NCBI GenBank assembly: GCA_963701675.1
Contig: OY969623.1
Coordinates: 5,704,001 to 5,768,000 of the forward strand
Direction: 5' to 3'
Source of the DNA: G963701675 sp963701675
Lineage (GTDB): Bacteria > Planctomycetota > Planctomycetia > Gemmatales > Gemmataceae
Length of the DNA: 64,000 bases
Each line of letters starts with the position of its first letter. The stretch's first letter is position 1. The position numbers were made by a program, and so were the translations under genes. The notes under the pieces are model-generated. The model was given only the letters and a program-made list of their open reading frames with translations, searched no databases and was not told where the DNA came from. Shown here piece after piece: positions 10,104-19,016 of this stretch.

Positions 10104-12525
10104 GCTCGACCGAGAACTCATCTGACGTCAGTGTGCGGCGGAAGTCATTGCACACACGTCGTGGACTCTTGGCATCCGTCACTTTCCTAGTTGCTTCTAA
10201 AGGCCGATTCACCTCTCGGCAGGTGAGCGGTAGGGTCTGAATTCGAACGCGAACCGTTTCTTGTGCTAGCTCAAAGGGTACCGCCCGTCCGCCAACGTAT
10301 GGCAGCGGCAGCGCGCCGTCGTTGAACAGCACCCTTGCTGTGCCGATGGGGTAATCGTTGGCGATGACCACGTCGAGGGCGGCGTTTTCGTCGAAGTCGC
10401 CGACGGCCAGGGCAATCGGATTCGTGCCTGCGAAAAAAGTCTCGCCCGTCACGAACGTGGCGTCACCCTGATTATCGAGTCGCGTCACGGTGTCGTCGCC
10501 ATAGTTGGCGGTCACGAAATCCAGATCGCCGTCACCGTCGAAGTCGCCGAGGACTACTGAGGCCGGTCGGTCCCCGGTCGAGTAATCGGCGCCGACGACA
10601 AAAGTTCCGTTACCCTGGTTGGTCAAGACCCTCACGGCATCGTCGCCGAAGTTGGCAACAACGAGGTCGAGGTCGTCGTCGTCATCGAGATCCCCGGCAG
10701 CCACGGACCGTGGATTGGTGCCGACGGCGTAACTGCTCGGCGCGGCGAACGTGCCGGTACCCTGGTTGAGGAGGATGCTCAGCGTGTCGCCATAATAGTT
10801 GGCCACCGCGAGGTCCACATCGCTGTCGTCGTCGAAGTCTCCGACAGCCACGGAGCGGGGATGGCTACCCGCGGCATAGTTGACGGCCGGCGCAAACGTG
10901 CCGTTCCCTTGATTGAGCAGCACGCTCAGCGTGTTGGACCCGAAGTTGGCGACGGCGATGTCTATGTCGGCATCGCCATCGAAATCTCCAATCCCCATCC
11001 CGTCCGGAATCGAGCCGACACTGGAGTTGACGGCGGCCGCGAATGTGCCATTCCCTTGATTGAGGAGCAGGCTAACACTGGCAGCACTAAAGTTCGAGAC
11101 GGCGAGATCGATGTCGGTGTCTCCGTCGAAATCCGCGGCCACTATAGCTGCCGGATCGAGGCCGACGGCATAGTTAACGGCGATGCCAAAGCCACCCGTG
11201 CCCTGGTTGGTGACCACGCTTACGTTGTCGTCGCCATGGTTTGCGACGGCAAAGTCCAAATACGTGTCGCCGTTGAAATCTGCAACCATCACCGAGCGAG
11301 GCCTGAATTCCATCTCGTAAATACCGCCAGAGGTAAAGAACCCGTTACCTTGATTCACCAATAAGCTCACGCTGTTCGAGCTTATGTTGGCGGTCACGAC
11401 ATCGAGCGTGCCGTCGCTGTTGAAATCCCCGGCGGCGACAGAGACGGGACCGGACCCGACAACGAAATTGCCGGCCAGGGCGAACGTGCCGTTGCCTTGA
11501 TTCCTTAGATAGGAGACAGAGGCGAAGTCGGCATTGGCCACGATAAGATCGTCTGAGTTGTCGCCGTCAAAATCACCAACCGACACCGCGCCCGCGCCTA
11601 TTCCGGTTTTGTAGTTGACTGCGGCCGAAAACAGCCCGCTGCCCTCGTTGGTAAACACGCTTACATTGTGATCTCCGTAGTTGGCGACGGCGATGTCTGT
11701 CGAATTATCGTTATTGAAGTGTCCAACGGTTACCGAGCTCGGTCTATTGCCGGTTGGATAACTGACGGGCGCCGCGAAAGTGCCGTTCCCCTGGTTAAGC
11801 AACACGCCCAGTGAATCGGCGTAGAAGTTCGCCGTGGCAAGATCGAGGTCACTGTCCCCGTCGAAGTCGGCCACTGCGACCGAGTAGGCGCCATTGCCGG
11901 CAGCATAGTTCGTTGTGGCCGTAAAAGATCCATTACCGTTATTCAGCAACACGCTGACCGAGTCCGACCCGAAATTGGCGGTAACTACATCGAGGTCGTT
12001 GTCGCCGTCAAAGTCTCCAACTGCCACGGAATACGGTCGGAAACCCACCGTGTGACCATCAGCGACTTCAAATGTGCCATTTCCCTGGTTGCGCAGTATC
12101 CAAATCGTGCCGGGGCTCGTGCCGTGCGCGACGACGAGATCGCGAGCGCCGTCGCCGTCCAAATCCCCGATGGCGACGGACCGAACATCCGATCCAACCG
12201 TGTATACCGCCGGCCGCCGAAACCCACCGGCGCCGTTTCCGCGCAAAATGCTCACGGTCCCTGGCGGCCCATTGTTGGCCACGGCCAAGTCGAGATCGTT
12301 GTCACCATCGATATCGTCGGCCGCAACCTGTATGGGACGAACTCCGGTAGGAAATTCGGGCGCGGTCACGAAACTCGGCAGCGTCCGGTCCTCCAACGGC
12401 AGAAGTCGAGGCCGGTACTTCGTCCATCGAATGGCACGAGTTCGGGAGTTCCGAGTGGACTTGTAGAAGAAACGAGTAATGGGACTGCCTCCACTTACTA
12501 GTGTTCCCGCAGGCAGCGGATGCAC
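10081..12525 (-). CDS. FG-GAP/VCBS repeat beta-propeller protein, large and secreted
   Basis: The 814-residue protein is built almost wholly of about 14-15 tandem repeats of roughly 47 aa. Each repeat has a calcium-binding-like loop DFDGDxDxDLAVAN and ends in SVLLNQGNGTF. This is the integrin-alpha FG-GAP/VCBS type. The amino terminus has no ordinary signal peptide but carries RPRLLPLEDRTLPS, a motif shared by its neighbours. The last 70 residues leave the repeat pattern. Such proteins are thought to be cell-surface adhesins or structural proteins; no enzyme domain is present. The next gene (12658-15090) is a paralogue, so tandem duplication followed by divergence is likely. Confidence 0.9.
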   Translation of the reverse strand: MHPLPAGTLVSGGSPITRFFYKSTRNSRTRAIRWTKYRPRLLPLEDRTLPSFVTAPEFPTGVRPIQVAADDIDGDNDLDLAVANNGPPGTVSILRGNGAGGFRRPAVYTVGSDVRSVAIGDLDGDGARDLVVAHGTSPGTIWILRNQGNGTFEVADGHTVGFRPYSVAVGDFDGDNDLDVVTANFGSDSVSVLLNNGNGSFTATTNYAAGNGAYSVAVADFDGDSDLDLATANFYADSLGVLLNQGNGTFAAPVSYPTGNRPSSVTVGHFNNDNSTDIAVANYGDHNVSVFTNEGSGLFSAAVNYKTGIGAGAVSVGDFDGDNSDDLIVANADFASVSYLRNQGNGTFALAGNFVVGSGPVSVAAGDFNSDGTLDVVTANISSNSVSLLVNQGNGFFTSGGIYEMEFRPRSVMVADFNGDTYLDFAVANHGDDNVSVVTNQGTGGFGIAVNYAVGLDPAAIVAADFDGDTDIDLAVSNFSAASVSLLLNQGNGTFAAAVNSSVGSIPDGMGIGDFDGDADIDIAVANFGSNTLSVLLNQGNGTFAPAVNYAAGSHPRSVAVGDFDDDSDVDLAVANYYGDTLSILLNQGTGTFAAPSSYAVGTNPRSVAAGDLDDDDDLDLVVANFGDDAVRVLTNQGNGTFVVGADYSTGDRPASVVLGDFDGDGDLDFVTANYGDDTVTRLDNQGDATFVTGETFFAGTNPIALAVGDFDENAALDVVIANDYPIGTARVLFNDGALPLPYVGGRAVPFELAQETVRVRIQTLPLTCREVNRPLEATRKVTDAKSPRRVCNDFRRTLTSDEFSVEPISPSPV

Positions 12526-12657
12526 CGACTACAAAAGGAAAGGGAATTCGAATCCGCGCACTGCGTTCCCATACGCTAACTATCCGTGTTGGGTGGGTCA
12601 AGGAAATTCGTGGCGTGAAAATAGCGAAGGGACGGTGTTCGCCATTCCTATCAGGGT

Positions 12658-15090
12658 TCATACCCGATGCCGGAAAATGTCGGCGAACGAGTCGTACGGC
12701 CGGATCAATTCAAGCCATGCAACGTCGCGTGCTGATGGGTGCTGGCGGCGGGGAGTTGTGTCCGGTTCACACGCGCCGCTCTCGTCACTGACAAGGACCG
12801 GCCGATATGGAATCTCGGCGGGATTCGCCGCAGGTGCGCCGTTGCGTCTCATCTTCGGACGGGCCGGGCTGCCATCGTCGATTCGGCTACTACCAACCAA
12901 TGGTAGCGGCCAATCGCCAGCGTTAAGGAAGACAGTAACCATGCCGGCGACGCCGCCGTTTACCGCTGCAATATCAATGGAGCCATCCGCGTCAAAGTCA
13001 CTGGCCGCCAAAGAAACGAGGTTTGCCCCAACTGGGGTAAAGATCACGGCAGACTCAAAAGTGCTGCCGCTCTTCCCGCGCAGGATGCTCATGCTCCCAA
13101 CGAAGTCGGAACTGACGCCTGCGCTGGCGGCTACCAGGTCGAGGTCGCCATCGCCGGTCACATCGATCGCCACAAGTGCCGTTGGGCCGGCGCCCACACC
13201 GTAGGTAACGGCCGGGAAAAACGAGCGATTGCGTTTGTTGCGCAGAACACTCACCGTATGCGAGCCATTGTTCGCTGCTGCGAGATCGACAAACCCGTCA
13301 CCATTGAAATCCCCGGCCACGACGGCATAAGGACTCGTGCCGACAGGATAGCTGATCCCTGGAGAATACAACCCGTCGCCCTTGCCCAGCAGTACGCTGA
13401 CCGAGTTGGATCCGCTGACGGCGGCGGCGATATCCGAGTTGCCGTCACCGTTGAAGTCGGCCACGGCCAGCGATCGAGGATTGAGGCCAACAAAGAAATG
13501 ACCGCCTAACTTAAATGTGCCGTCACCGTTGTTGATCAGCGTGCTTATGTAGTAGCCATTCAGATATGCCACTGCGATGTCGAGGAATCCGTCGGTGTTG
13601 AAATCACCAATCTCCGACTCCCAGGAATTGTGGAGAACGAATGGGTAGAATACTGGTGGCTGAAATGTCCCGTCGCCCTTGCCCCGCAAGGTGATCACGT
13701 TGCCTCCACCTGGGTTGAACAAGGTCATGACGATGTCTTGTTTGCCATCGCGATTGAAATCTGCCGCAGTTACGGATGTAGGCTCTGCCCCGATCAAGTA
13801 GTTCACGGCACTCTGCAATGTGCCGTCCCCCGTACCTATAAGCATGCTGATGGTACCCGCGTCTCTATTTGCGACGACGAGGTCTGGCCCTAGATCACCG
13901 GTAAAGTCGGCCGCAGCAACTGAAATGGCCCCCGCGCCCGCTGCATAGCTGGGGGCGGCGTAGAAACTGCCGTCGCCGTTGCCGCGCAAGATGCTCACGG
14001 TGTTCGAACTGTAGTTGGCGACCGCGCAATCGAAATCGCCGTCGTCATCCAGGTCTCCCACGATGACCGACTGGGGCTTGGTGCCCGCGGCATAGTTGAA
14101 GGGTCCCAAGAATACTCCGTCGCCGGGATTGATCAAAACACTGACGTGACCTGAACCGTTGTTGGCGACCGCCAGGTCGGGAGTGCCATCGCCGTTGAAG
14201 TCACCGGTCGCCAGGGAAACGGGCTGGTATCCCGCAATAGAGCTAACGGGTGCATTGAACGTGCCGTCGCCCTTGTTCGACAAAACGCTAACCAGCTCGG
14301 CCGAAAAGTTCGCAACCGCAAGATCGACACTACCATCGCCATTGAAATCCGCCGCGACGACCGCTCTAGGTTGGGTTGACCCCGCGTAGTTAACGGCCGG
14401 GCGGAAGGTCCCATCTCCCTTCCCCTCCAAAACACTTACTGTATGGGAGAGGTAGTTGGCAACGGCGAGATCGGGCTTCGCGTCTGCGTTGAAGTCCCCG
14501 ATAACCAGTGATCGCGGGTTCGTGCCGACGAAATAAATGACGGCATCCTTAAAGGTCCCGTTACCATTCCCGCGCAGAACACTCACGCTGTTTGAGCCGC
14601 CGTTCGACACGGCGACATCGAGGATTGCGTCGTCGTTCAAGTCTCCCATAGCCACGAAATTGGGCTGACCTCCAACACTCCAGAAGTTCACTGGCCCTAA
14701 CGTGCCATCGCCGTTGCCTCTTAGGATGCCAACCCCGTCAGGGCTACTAATGGTCACCGCCACATCCGGTATGCCGTCACCGCTGACATCCCCAACCGCC
14801 AGGCCTTTCACAACTCCGAAAGCAAATCCCGAGTCGATCTTGGGCTGGAACGAGCCATCGCCTTCCCCAAGCAGAACGCTGACTGTCCCGGAGTTAGTCG
14901 TCACGAGGTCATAGACACCATCGAGATTAAGATCCGCTGATGTGAGGGCGTCGGGCCGGACGCCGACGGCGTGGTCGGCCGCAATAACGAAGCTTAGCAG
15001 CGCGCGCTCTTCTAGAATCTCCAAGCGCGGCCGATACCGTGGCAGCCGTGACACGCGCGGCATCTTGTGCGAAGGGTTCTTGTTCGCCAT
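12658..15090 (-). CDS. FG-GAP/VCBS repeat beta-propeller protein, paralogue
   Basis: 810 residues, same architecture as the downstream neighbour: basic start, then RPRLEILEERALLS, then about 14 repeats containing DFNGDGxxDLAVAN and SVLxGxGDGTF, and a non-repeat tail rich in Pro and Arg. The repeats are GDGTF-type rather than the QGNGTF-type seen at 10081-12525, so each gene has homogenised its own repeats. Calcium-stabilised surface propeller is the likely structure; the ligand is unknown. The ATG (15088-15090) is the first in frame and keeps the LE-x-R motif at residues 24-30. Confidence 0.9.
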   Translation of the reverse strand: MANKNPSHKMPRVSRLPRYRPRLEILEERALLSFVIAADHAVGVRPDALTSADLNLDGVYDLVTTNSGTVSVLLGEGDGSFQPKIDSGFAFGVVKGLAVGDVSGDGIPDVAVTISSPDGVGILRGNGDGTLGPVNFWSVGGQPNFVAMGDLNDDAILDVAVSNGGSNSVSVLRGNGNGTFKDAVIYFVGTNPRSLVIGDFNADAKPDLAVANYLSHTVSVLEGKGDGTFRPAVNYAGSTQPRAVVAADFNGDGSVDLAVANFSAELVSVLSNKGDGTFNAPVSSIAGYQPVSLATGDFNGDGTPDLAVANNGSGHVSVLINPGDGVFLGPFNYAAGTKPQSVIVGDLDDDGDFDCAVANYSSNTVSILRGNGDGSFYAAPSYAAGAGAISVAAADFTGDLGPDLVVANRDAGTISMLIGTGDGTLQSAVNYLIGAEPTSVTAADFNRDGKQDIVMTLFNPGGGNVITLRGKGDGTFQPPVFYPFVLHNSWESEIGDFNTDGFLDIAVAYLNGYYISTLINNGDGTFKLGGHFFVGLNPRSLAVADFNGDGNSDIAAAVSGSNSVSVLLGKGDGLYSPGISYPVGTSPYAVVAGDFNGDGFVDLAAANNGSHTVSVLRNKRNRSFFPAVTYGVGAGPTALVAIDVTGDGDLDLVAASAGVSSDFVGSMSILRGKSGSTFESAVIFTPVGANLVSLAASDFDADGSIDIAAVNGGVAGMVTVFLNAGDWPLPLVGSSRIDDGSPARPKMRRNGAPAANPAEIPYRPVLVSDESGACEPDTTPRRQHPSARDVAWLELIRPYDSFADIFRHRV

Positions 15091-15433
15091 GGAAAGCTTC
15101 CCCCTACCACAAGCATGGCAATAGTTAAGAAACTGGGGCTACGTCATCGGATGGCAGCGCCCGATTATCCAGCGCCCGTGGCTCGCGGTCAAGCAAACGA
15201 GAACGCACAGGTTCATCGTGACCCCACTTCGAGGGTGGAGAGGGCGGGTTCCCTCGCGGGCGATCTTCGCAATCCGGCGTAGACACGCCGGTGGTTCATA
15301 GTGCCGACTACAAGCAGAGCGGACGACGGCGCAAGAGCGAGCCTTTCCGCACCCAATTCGACGGAGCCGGCCGATCAAGGAAGAACTCGCATCAATTCGC
15401 CTCGCAACGCCAAGGGGCGCGAGATTCTGTTTG
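15091..15433. other. Intergenic stretch upstream of the FG-GAP gene
   Basis: About 340 bp between the start of the FG-GAP gene and the end of the SBBP gene, both on the minus strand. It should hold the FG-GAP promoter. I see no convincing gene, RNA or repeat in it. Confidence 0.5.
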
Positions 15434-18045
15434 CTACACCTCGGCGAATTTGGTCACGAAGGCATCGTTAGCACCACGGTTGCGGCGCTTCAGCGCCCCT
15501 GGTGTCGTCGGGAAGTTGGTGGATAATGTGATCCCGGTGACGTACGCGTTTCCGGCGGCGTCCACGGCGATCGCGTAGCCGGCATCCTGGCTGGACCCGC
15601 CAAGATAGCTGCCGTAGTCGAGACGGGTTCCGCGCGGGCTCAGCTTGGCAACAAAAGCATCTCCCCCGCCGTTGTAGCTGGCGTCAAACGCCCCCGACGT
15701 GGTCGGGAAATTGGTCGATAATGTGACCCCGGTCACGGACGCGTTGCCGGCGGCGTCTACGGCGATGCGGTAGGCCTCATCACCAGAGGACCCGCCGAGA
15801 TACGTTCCGTAGGTTAGGCTGGCGCCGTCCGCGCTCAGCTTGGCCACAAAGGCATCACTACCATTGTTGTAGCTGGTGTCGAATGCCCCCGGCACCGTGG
15901 GGAAATCCGTGGAGTTTGTGTACCCGGTAACGTAGGCATTGCCGGCGGCGTCCACGGCGATTCCGTAGGCATGATCGTTGCCGGACCCGCCAAGATAGGT
16001 GCCGTACGTGAGGCTGGCGCCGTCCGCGCTCAACTTGGCCACGAAGGCATCCAAGCCAGCGTTGGGGCTCGTGTCGAAGGCCCCTGGCGTCGTCGAGAAA
16101 TCCACGGAGTTTGTGTACCCGGTCACGTAGGCGTTCCCGACCGCGTCCAGGGCGATTCCCAAACCAATGTCAGCGCCGGACCCGCCGAGATAGGTGTCGT
16201 AGTCAAGGATCGCACCGTCCGCGCTCAACTTGCCCACGATGGCGCCATCGAGACTTCCGGTCACGTAGGCATTGCCGGCGACGTCCACGGCGATTCCGTA
16301 GCCTGCGTCACTGCTGGAGCCGCCAACGTAGGTGGCGTATCCGAGGCTGGTCCCGCCCGCGCTTAGCTTGGCAAAGAAGGCATCGGAATGGCCGCCGTTG
16401 TAGCTGGTGTCGAACGCCCCCAACGTCGTCGGGAAATCGGTGGACCACGTCTCCCCGGTCACATAGGCGTTGCCGGCGGCATCCACGGCGATCGCGTTTC
16501 CTTGGTCGAAGTCGGACCCGCCAATATAGGTGCCGTAGACAAGGCTGGCGCCGTCCGCGCTCAGCTTGGCCACGAAGGCATCACGAAGGCCGTTGTAACT
16601 GGTGTCGAAGGCACCCGGCGACATCGGGAATTTGGTGGAGTATGTGTACCCGGTGACGTAGGCGTTGCCGGCGGTGTCCACGGCGATCGCATGGCCACTG
16701 TCGTCGCCCCCGCCGCCCCCGAGAAACGTCGAATACCCCAGCACCAGCGGATCGATCACCAGCGGCTGCGTCGAGTCGTAGGCGCCGACCTCGAAGCGCA
16801 CGTTCGTTCCGTTCAGCACATACCGGCTGGCGATCTCCTGTCGACTGCCGCCGTGTTGCTGATACGTCAACGGCTTTTGCTGCACCACATCGCCCGCCGC
16901 CGTATGTAACACCAGATTGCCTTGGGCATCGACCTCCACGCCATCGGCGCCGGCAAAATTCAGCGCGATCACATTCGGATCGGCCCCTGGCGACACGATA
17001 AAATCGTACTCCAACGCGCCGTTGCTGCCGTAATACACCAAATCGATTTCGGGATAAACGTCTTGGTATTCCACGCGGCCGAAGGTCGCGATGTTGGTGT
17101 GCCATTGCGACGGATCGTTGCCGATGAAGTAATTGACGGTGCCGGACAGCGGGTTGACACCCGCCGCTCGCCCGGATGGATTCGCGCCGACGACCTCCAT
17201 GTACAACGCGACACCAAACGAAGCGGTCTTGTCCGAGCCGCGCCGTCAGCAAGCGGTTCGCCCGGAAAACCACTCCCTAACGGTCGTGGCTCTGATTCTG
17301 AATTCTGAATTCTGGATTCTGAATTCTGAACCGCAAATACCGCCGCGGTCGGCGTCAGGAACGTCGTCATGCCGCCGGTGCGGGCGACGAAATCGACCCG
17401 CTCGTCAAACTGTCCAACGTTCTGCTCGAAGCTCAGCGGCAACTGGCCGTAGTTCTCGGCTATCGTTTGTTTTGGTGCCTCGGACACGGTGCTCTCAGCA
17501 CTTGTGTGACTGTCGGTCCCCAGACCGAGGGGAACCGCCCGCGGTTCGGCTTCCGAACGCATAACCACCGCGCGCGCAATGGCACGGCTGTGGGCGGAAA
17601 CGTGTGCCGACAAGGCCGAGACATCAACTCTCTCACCGTGGCGGGCCACCACGCCGTTGTCAGTAGGCTGCCGTACCAGCCGCGGCCGCGGACTGGTTTC
17701 CAGAGCTAGCGGATCTGCGAAGGCAGCATTCGTGAACAACGCCGTTCGGAGCTGCGCGTGATCGAGAAGCTCGTCAGCATGAGCCACCGTGTGCAGTGTC
17801 GACTGGGAGTGCTCGCCTTGTTGAGGCACGGTCGCCTGACCGCGCCTCGGCAGCCCACCGAATGTCTCCCGTTGCACAACGGAGACCCGCGGTCGGTCCT
17901 GCGGCGGGGTCAGGAGACCCGCGCCGAGCGCGCAACCCGCGCCGAGCGCTAGGCCGGTTGTGAACCATGAACCGGGCTGAACCCGAGTTTCCAGGAGATG
18001 AACATTCAAGCGAATCCGATTGATCCGACGGTAATTGAGCGCCAT
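15434..18045 (-). pseudogene. SBBP repeat beta-propeller protein, split by frameshift and repeat insertion
   Basis: Two frames make one protein. The first (start at 18045, MALNYRRINR) has an LE-x-R motif (HLLETRVQPGS), a long spacer and the family's LPLSFEQNVGQFDERVDF and TFLTPTAAVFAV. The second (15434 to about 17235) continues with TASFGVALYMEVVGANP, GTVNYFIGNDPSQW, GRVEYQDVYPEIDLVYYG and then eight or nine SBBP blades (VDAAGNAYVTGYT, DAFVAKLSADG, about 60 aa each). Between them, at 17236-17327, lie a heptamer array and a GC-rich palindromic segment; after them the frame is shifted, and a TGA stands in the downstream frame. Translation could restart at the TTG at 17206, but then the conserved first domain would be lost. 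An intact protein would be about 870 aa. Confidence 0.8.
17294..17327 (-). repeat. Heptamer array inside the SBBP gene (AGAATTC/AGAATCC)
   Basis: Read on the minus strand: AGAATTC, AGAATCC, AGAATTC, AGAATTC, then AGAATC(A). In the upstream frame it encodes NSESRIQNSES. It is followed, still on the minus strand, by a palindrome-rich GC segment (about 17236-17285) whose translation is PRPLGSGFPGEPLADG and which does not belong to the SBBP family. Confidence 0.85.
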
Positions 18046-18179
18046 TGGCCAAATCTCACAAGTCAATCAGTGGTATGAACCGACACGGTGAGGGCGATTA
18101 TCCAGTCGCGGGGTCACAGTGTCAAACAGAATCCGGTCCGTGGCGTTGCGCTGCAGGCCTTTTTCTCTATGATCCCGGT

Positions 18180-18725
18180 ATGGCTCTCGTTGTTTTCCTC
18201 CGAGGCGTCAATGTTGGCGGACACAGGACGTTTCGCCCAAGCGTCCTCGCAAATGAATTAAGCGACTACGATGTCGTGAATGTGGGAGCGGCGGGCACGT
18301 TCGTCGTTCGCAAACCTGGGTCGCGTGCAACGTTCCGTGCTGAATTGCTCCGGAAGCTACCATTCGAAGCGGAAGTTATGATCTGCGACGGGCGCGATCT
18401 TATCCGACTTGCGGTAGAGCACCCGTTTGGAAATGAGGTTTCACGTCCTGACGTTGTACGATTCGTGAGCATCCTGGCGAAAGCCGGCCGTGTCACGGCT
18501 TCCATTCCAATCACACTTCCGCCGGCTGGAGACTGGTCCCTGCGAATCATCGCGGCGAAAAAACGATTTGTCTTCGGCATGTACCGCCGTCACATGAAAG
18601 CGGTCGGCTATCTTGGTCAAATCGACAAACTGTTCGGTGTGCCGGCGACGACGCGGAATTGGAACACGATACTCGCCATCGTGCGGATTTTGAAAGGCAG
18701 CGAGAAGAAAGACCGCTCCCGCTGA
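18180..18725 (+). CDS. DUF1697 family protein
   Basis: The 181-residue protein starts MALVVFLRGVNVGGHRTF, close to the DUF1697 signature (xxxFLRGINVGGxNxxxM), and ends with VPATTRNWNTI.AI, the family's 'TxRNWxTVxKL' region. The family is widespread and of unknown function; some members have weak structural similarity to small nucleic-acid-binding folds. I take the ATG at 18180, where the motif begins, instead of the upstream in-frame TTG/ATG codons that overlap the divergent SBBP start region. It stands alone between divergent and convergent neighbours. Confidence 0.85.
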   Translation: MALVVFLRGVNVGGHRTFRPSVLANELSDYDVVNVGAAGTFVVRKPGSRATFRAELLRKLPFEAEVMICDGRDLIRLAVEHPFGNEVSRPDVVRFVSILAKAGRVTASIPITLPPAGDWSLRIIAAKKRFVFGMYRRHMKAVGYLGQIDKLFGVPATTRNWNTILAIVRILKGSEKKDRSR

Positions 18726-19016
18726 ACTGCGCACACATCGAAATCAGAGGCAACACGGATGGTATACAAACATACATATGCTTTGAGAAGGCCGACTTAG
18801 GACTTTCACGCTTCGACGCATACCCTGTATCTCACAGAGTTTCGTGCAATTCGCTTGCGGAGTCCGTGGTCAACTGGCCACGAGGCCACGGACTCACGCG
18901 TCACATCGAAAAGTCTTATTTATACAGCGGTTACGTTCAACGTCGACCGTGGCCAACACCGCGGCCAACAGGTCACGGACTTGCCTTGCGACTTCGTGTT
19001 AGCGGACATGCTTTTC
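18726..19016. other. Intergenic stretch with a 10-bp inverted repeat
   Basis: About 290 bp between two convergent genes. GAGTCCGTGG (18860-18869) and CCACGGACTC (18886-18895) are perfect inverted arms around a 16-base loop. Its place between convergent 3' ends suits a bidirectional terminator, but there is no T-run after either arm. Nothing else is visible here. Confidence 0.4.

Noticed and set aside
15971..16909. Long plus-strand frames through the SBBP gene
   Set aside because: They mirror the period of the SBBP repeats on the other strand and encode no recognisable domain.
17294..17327. Phase variation of the SBBP gene by gain or loss of heptamers
   Set aside because: Adding one unit would put the upstream part into the downstream frame, but that frame has a TGA just after the array, so copy-number change alone cannot restore the protein.
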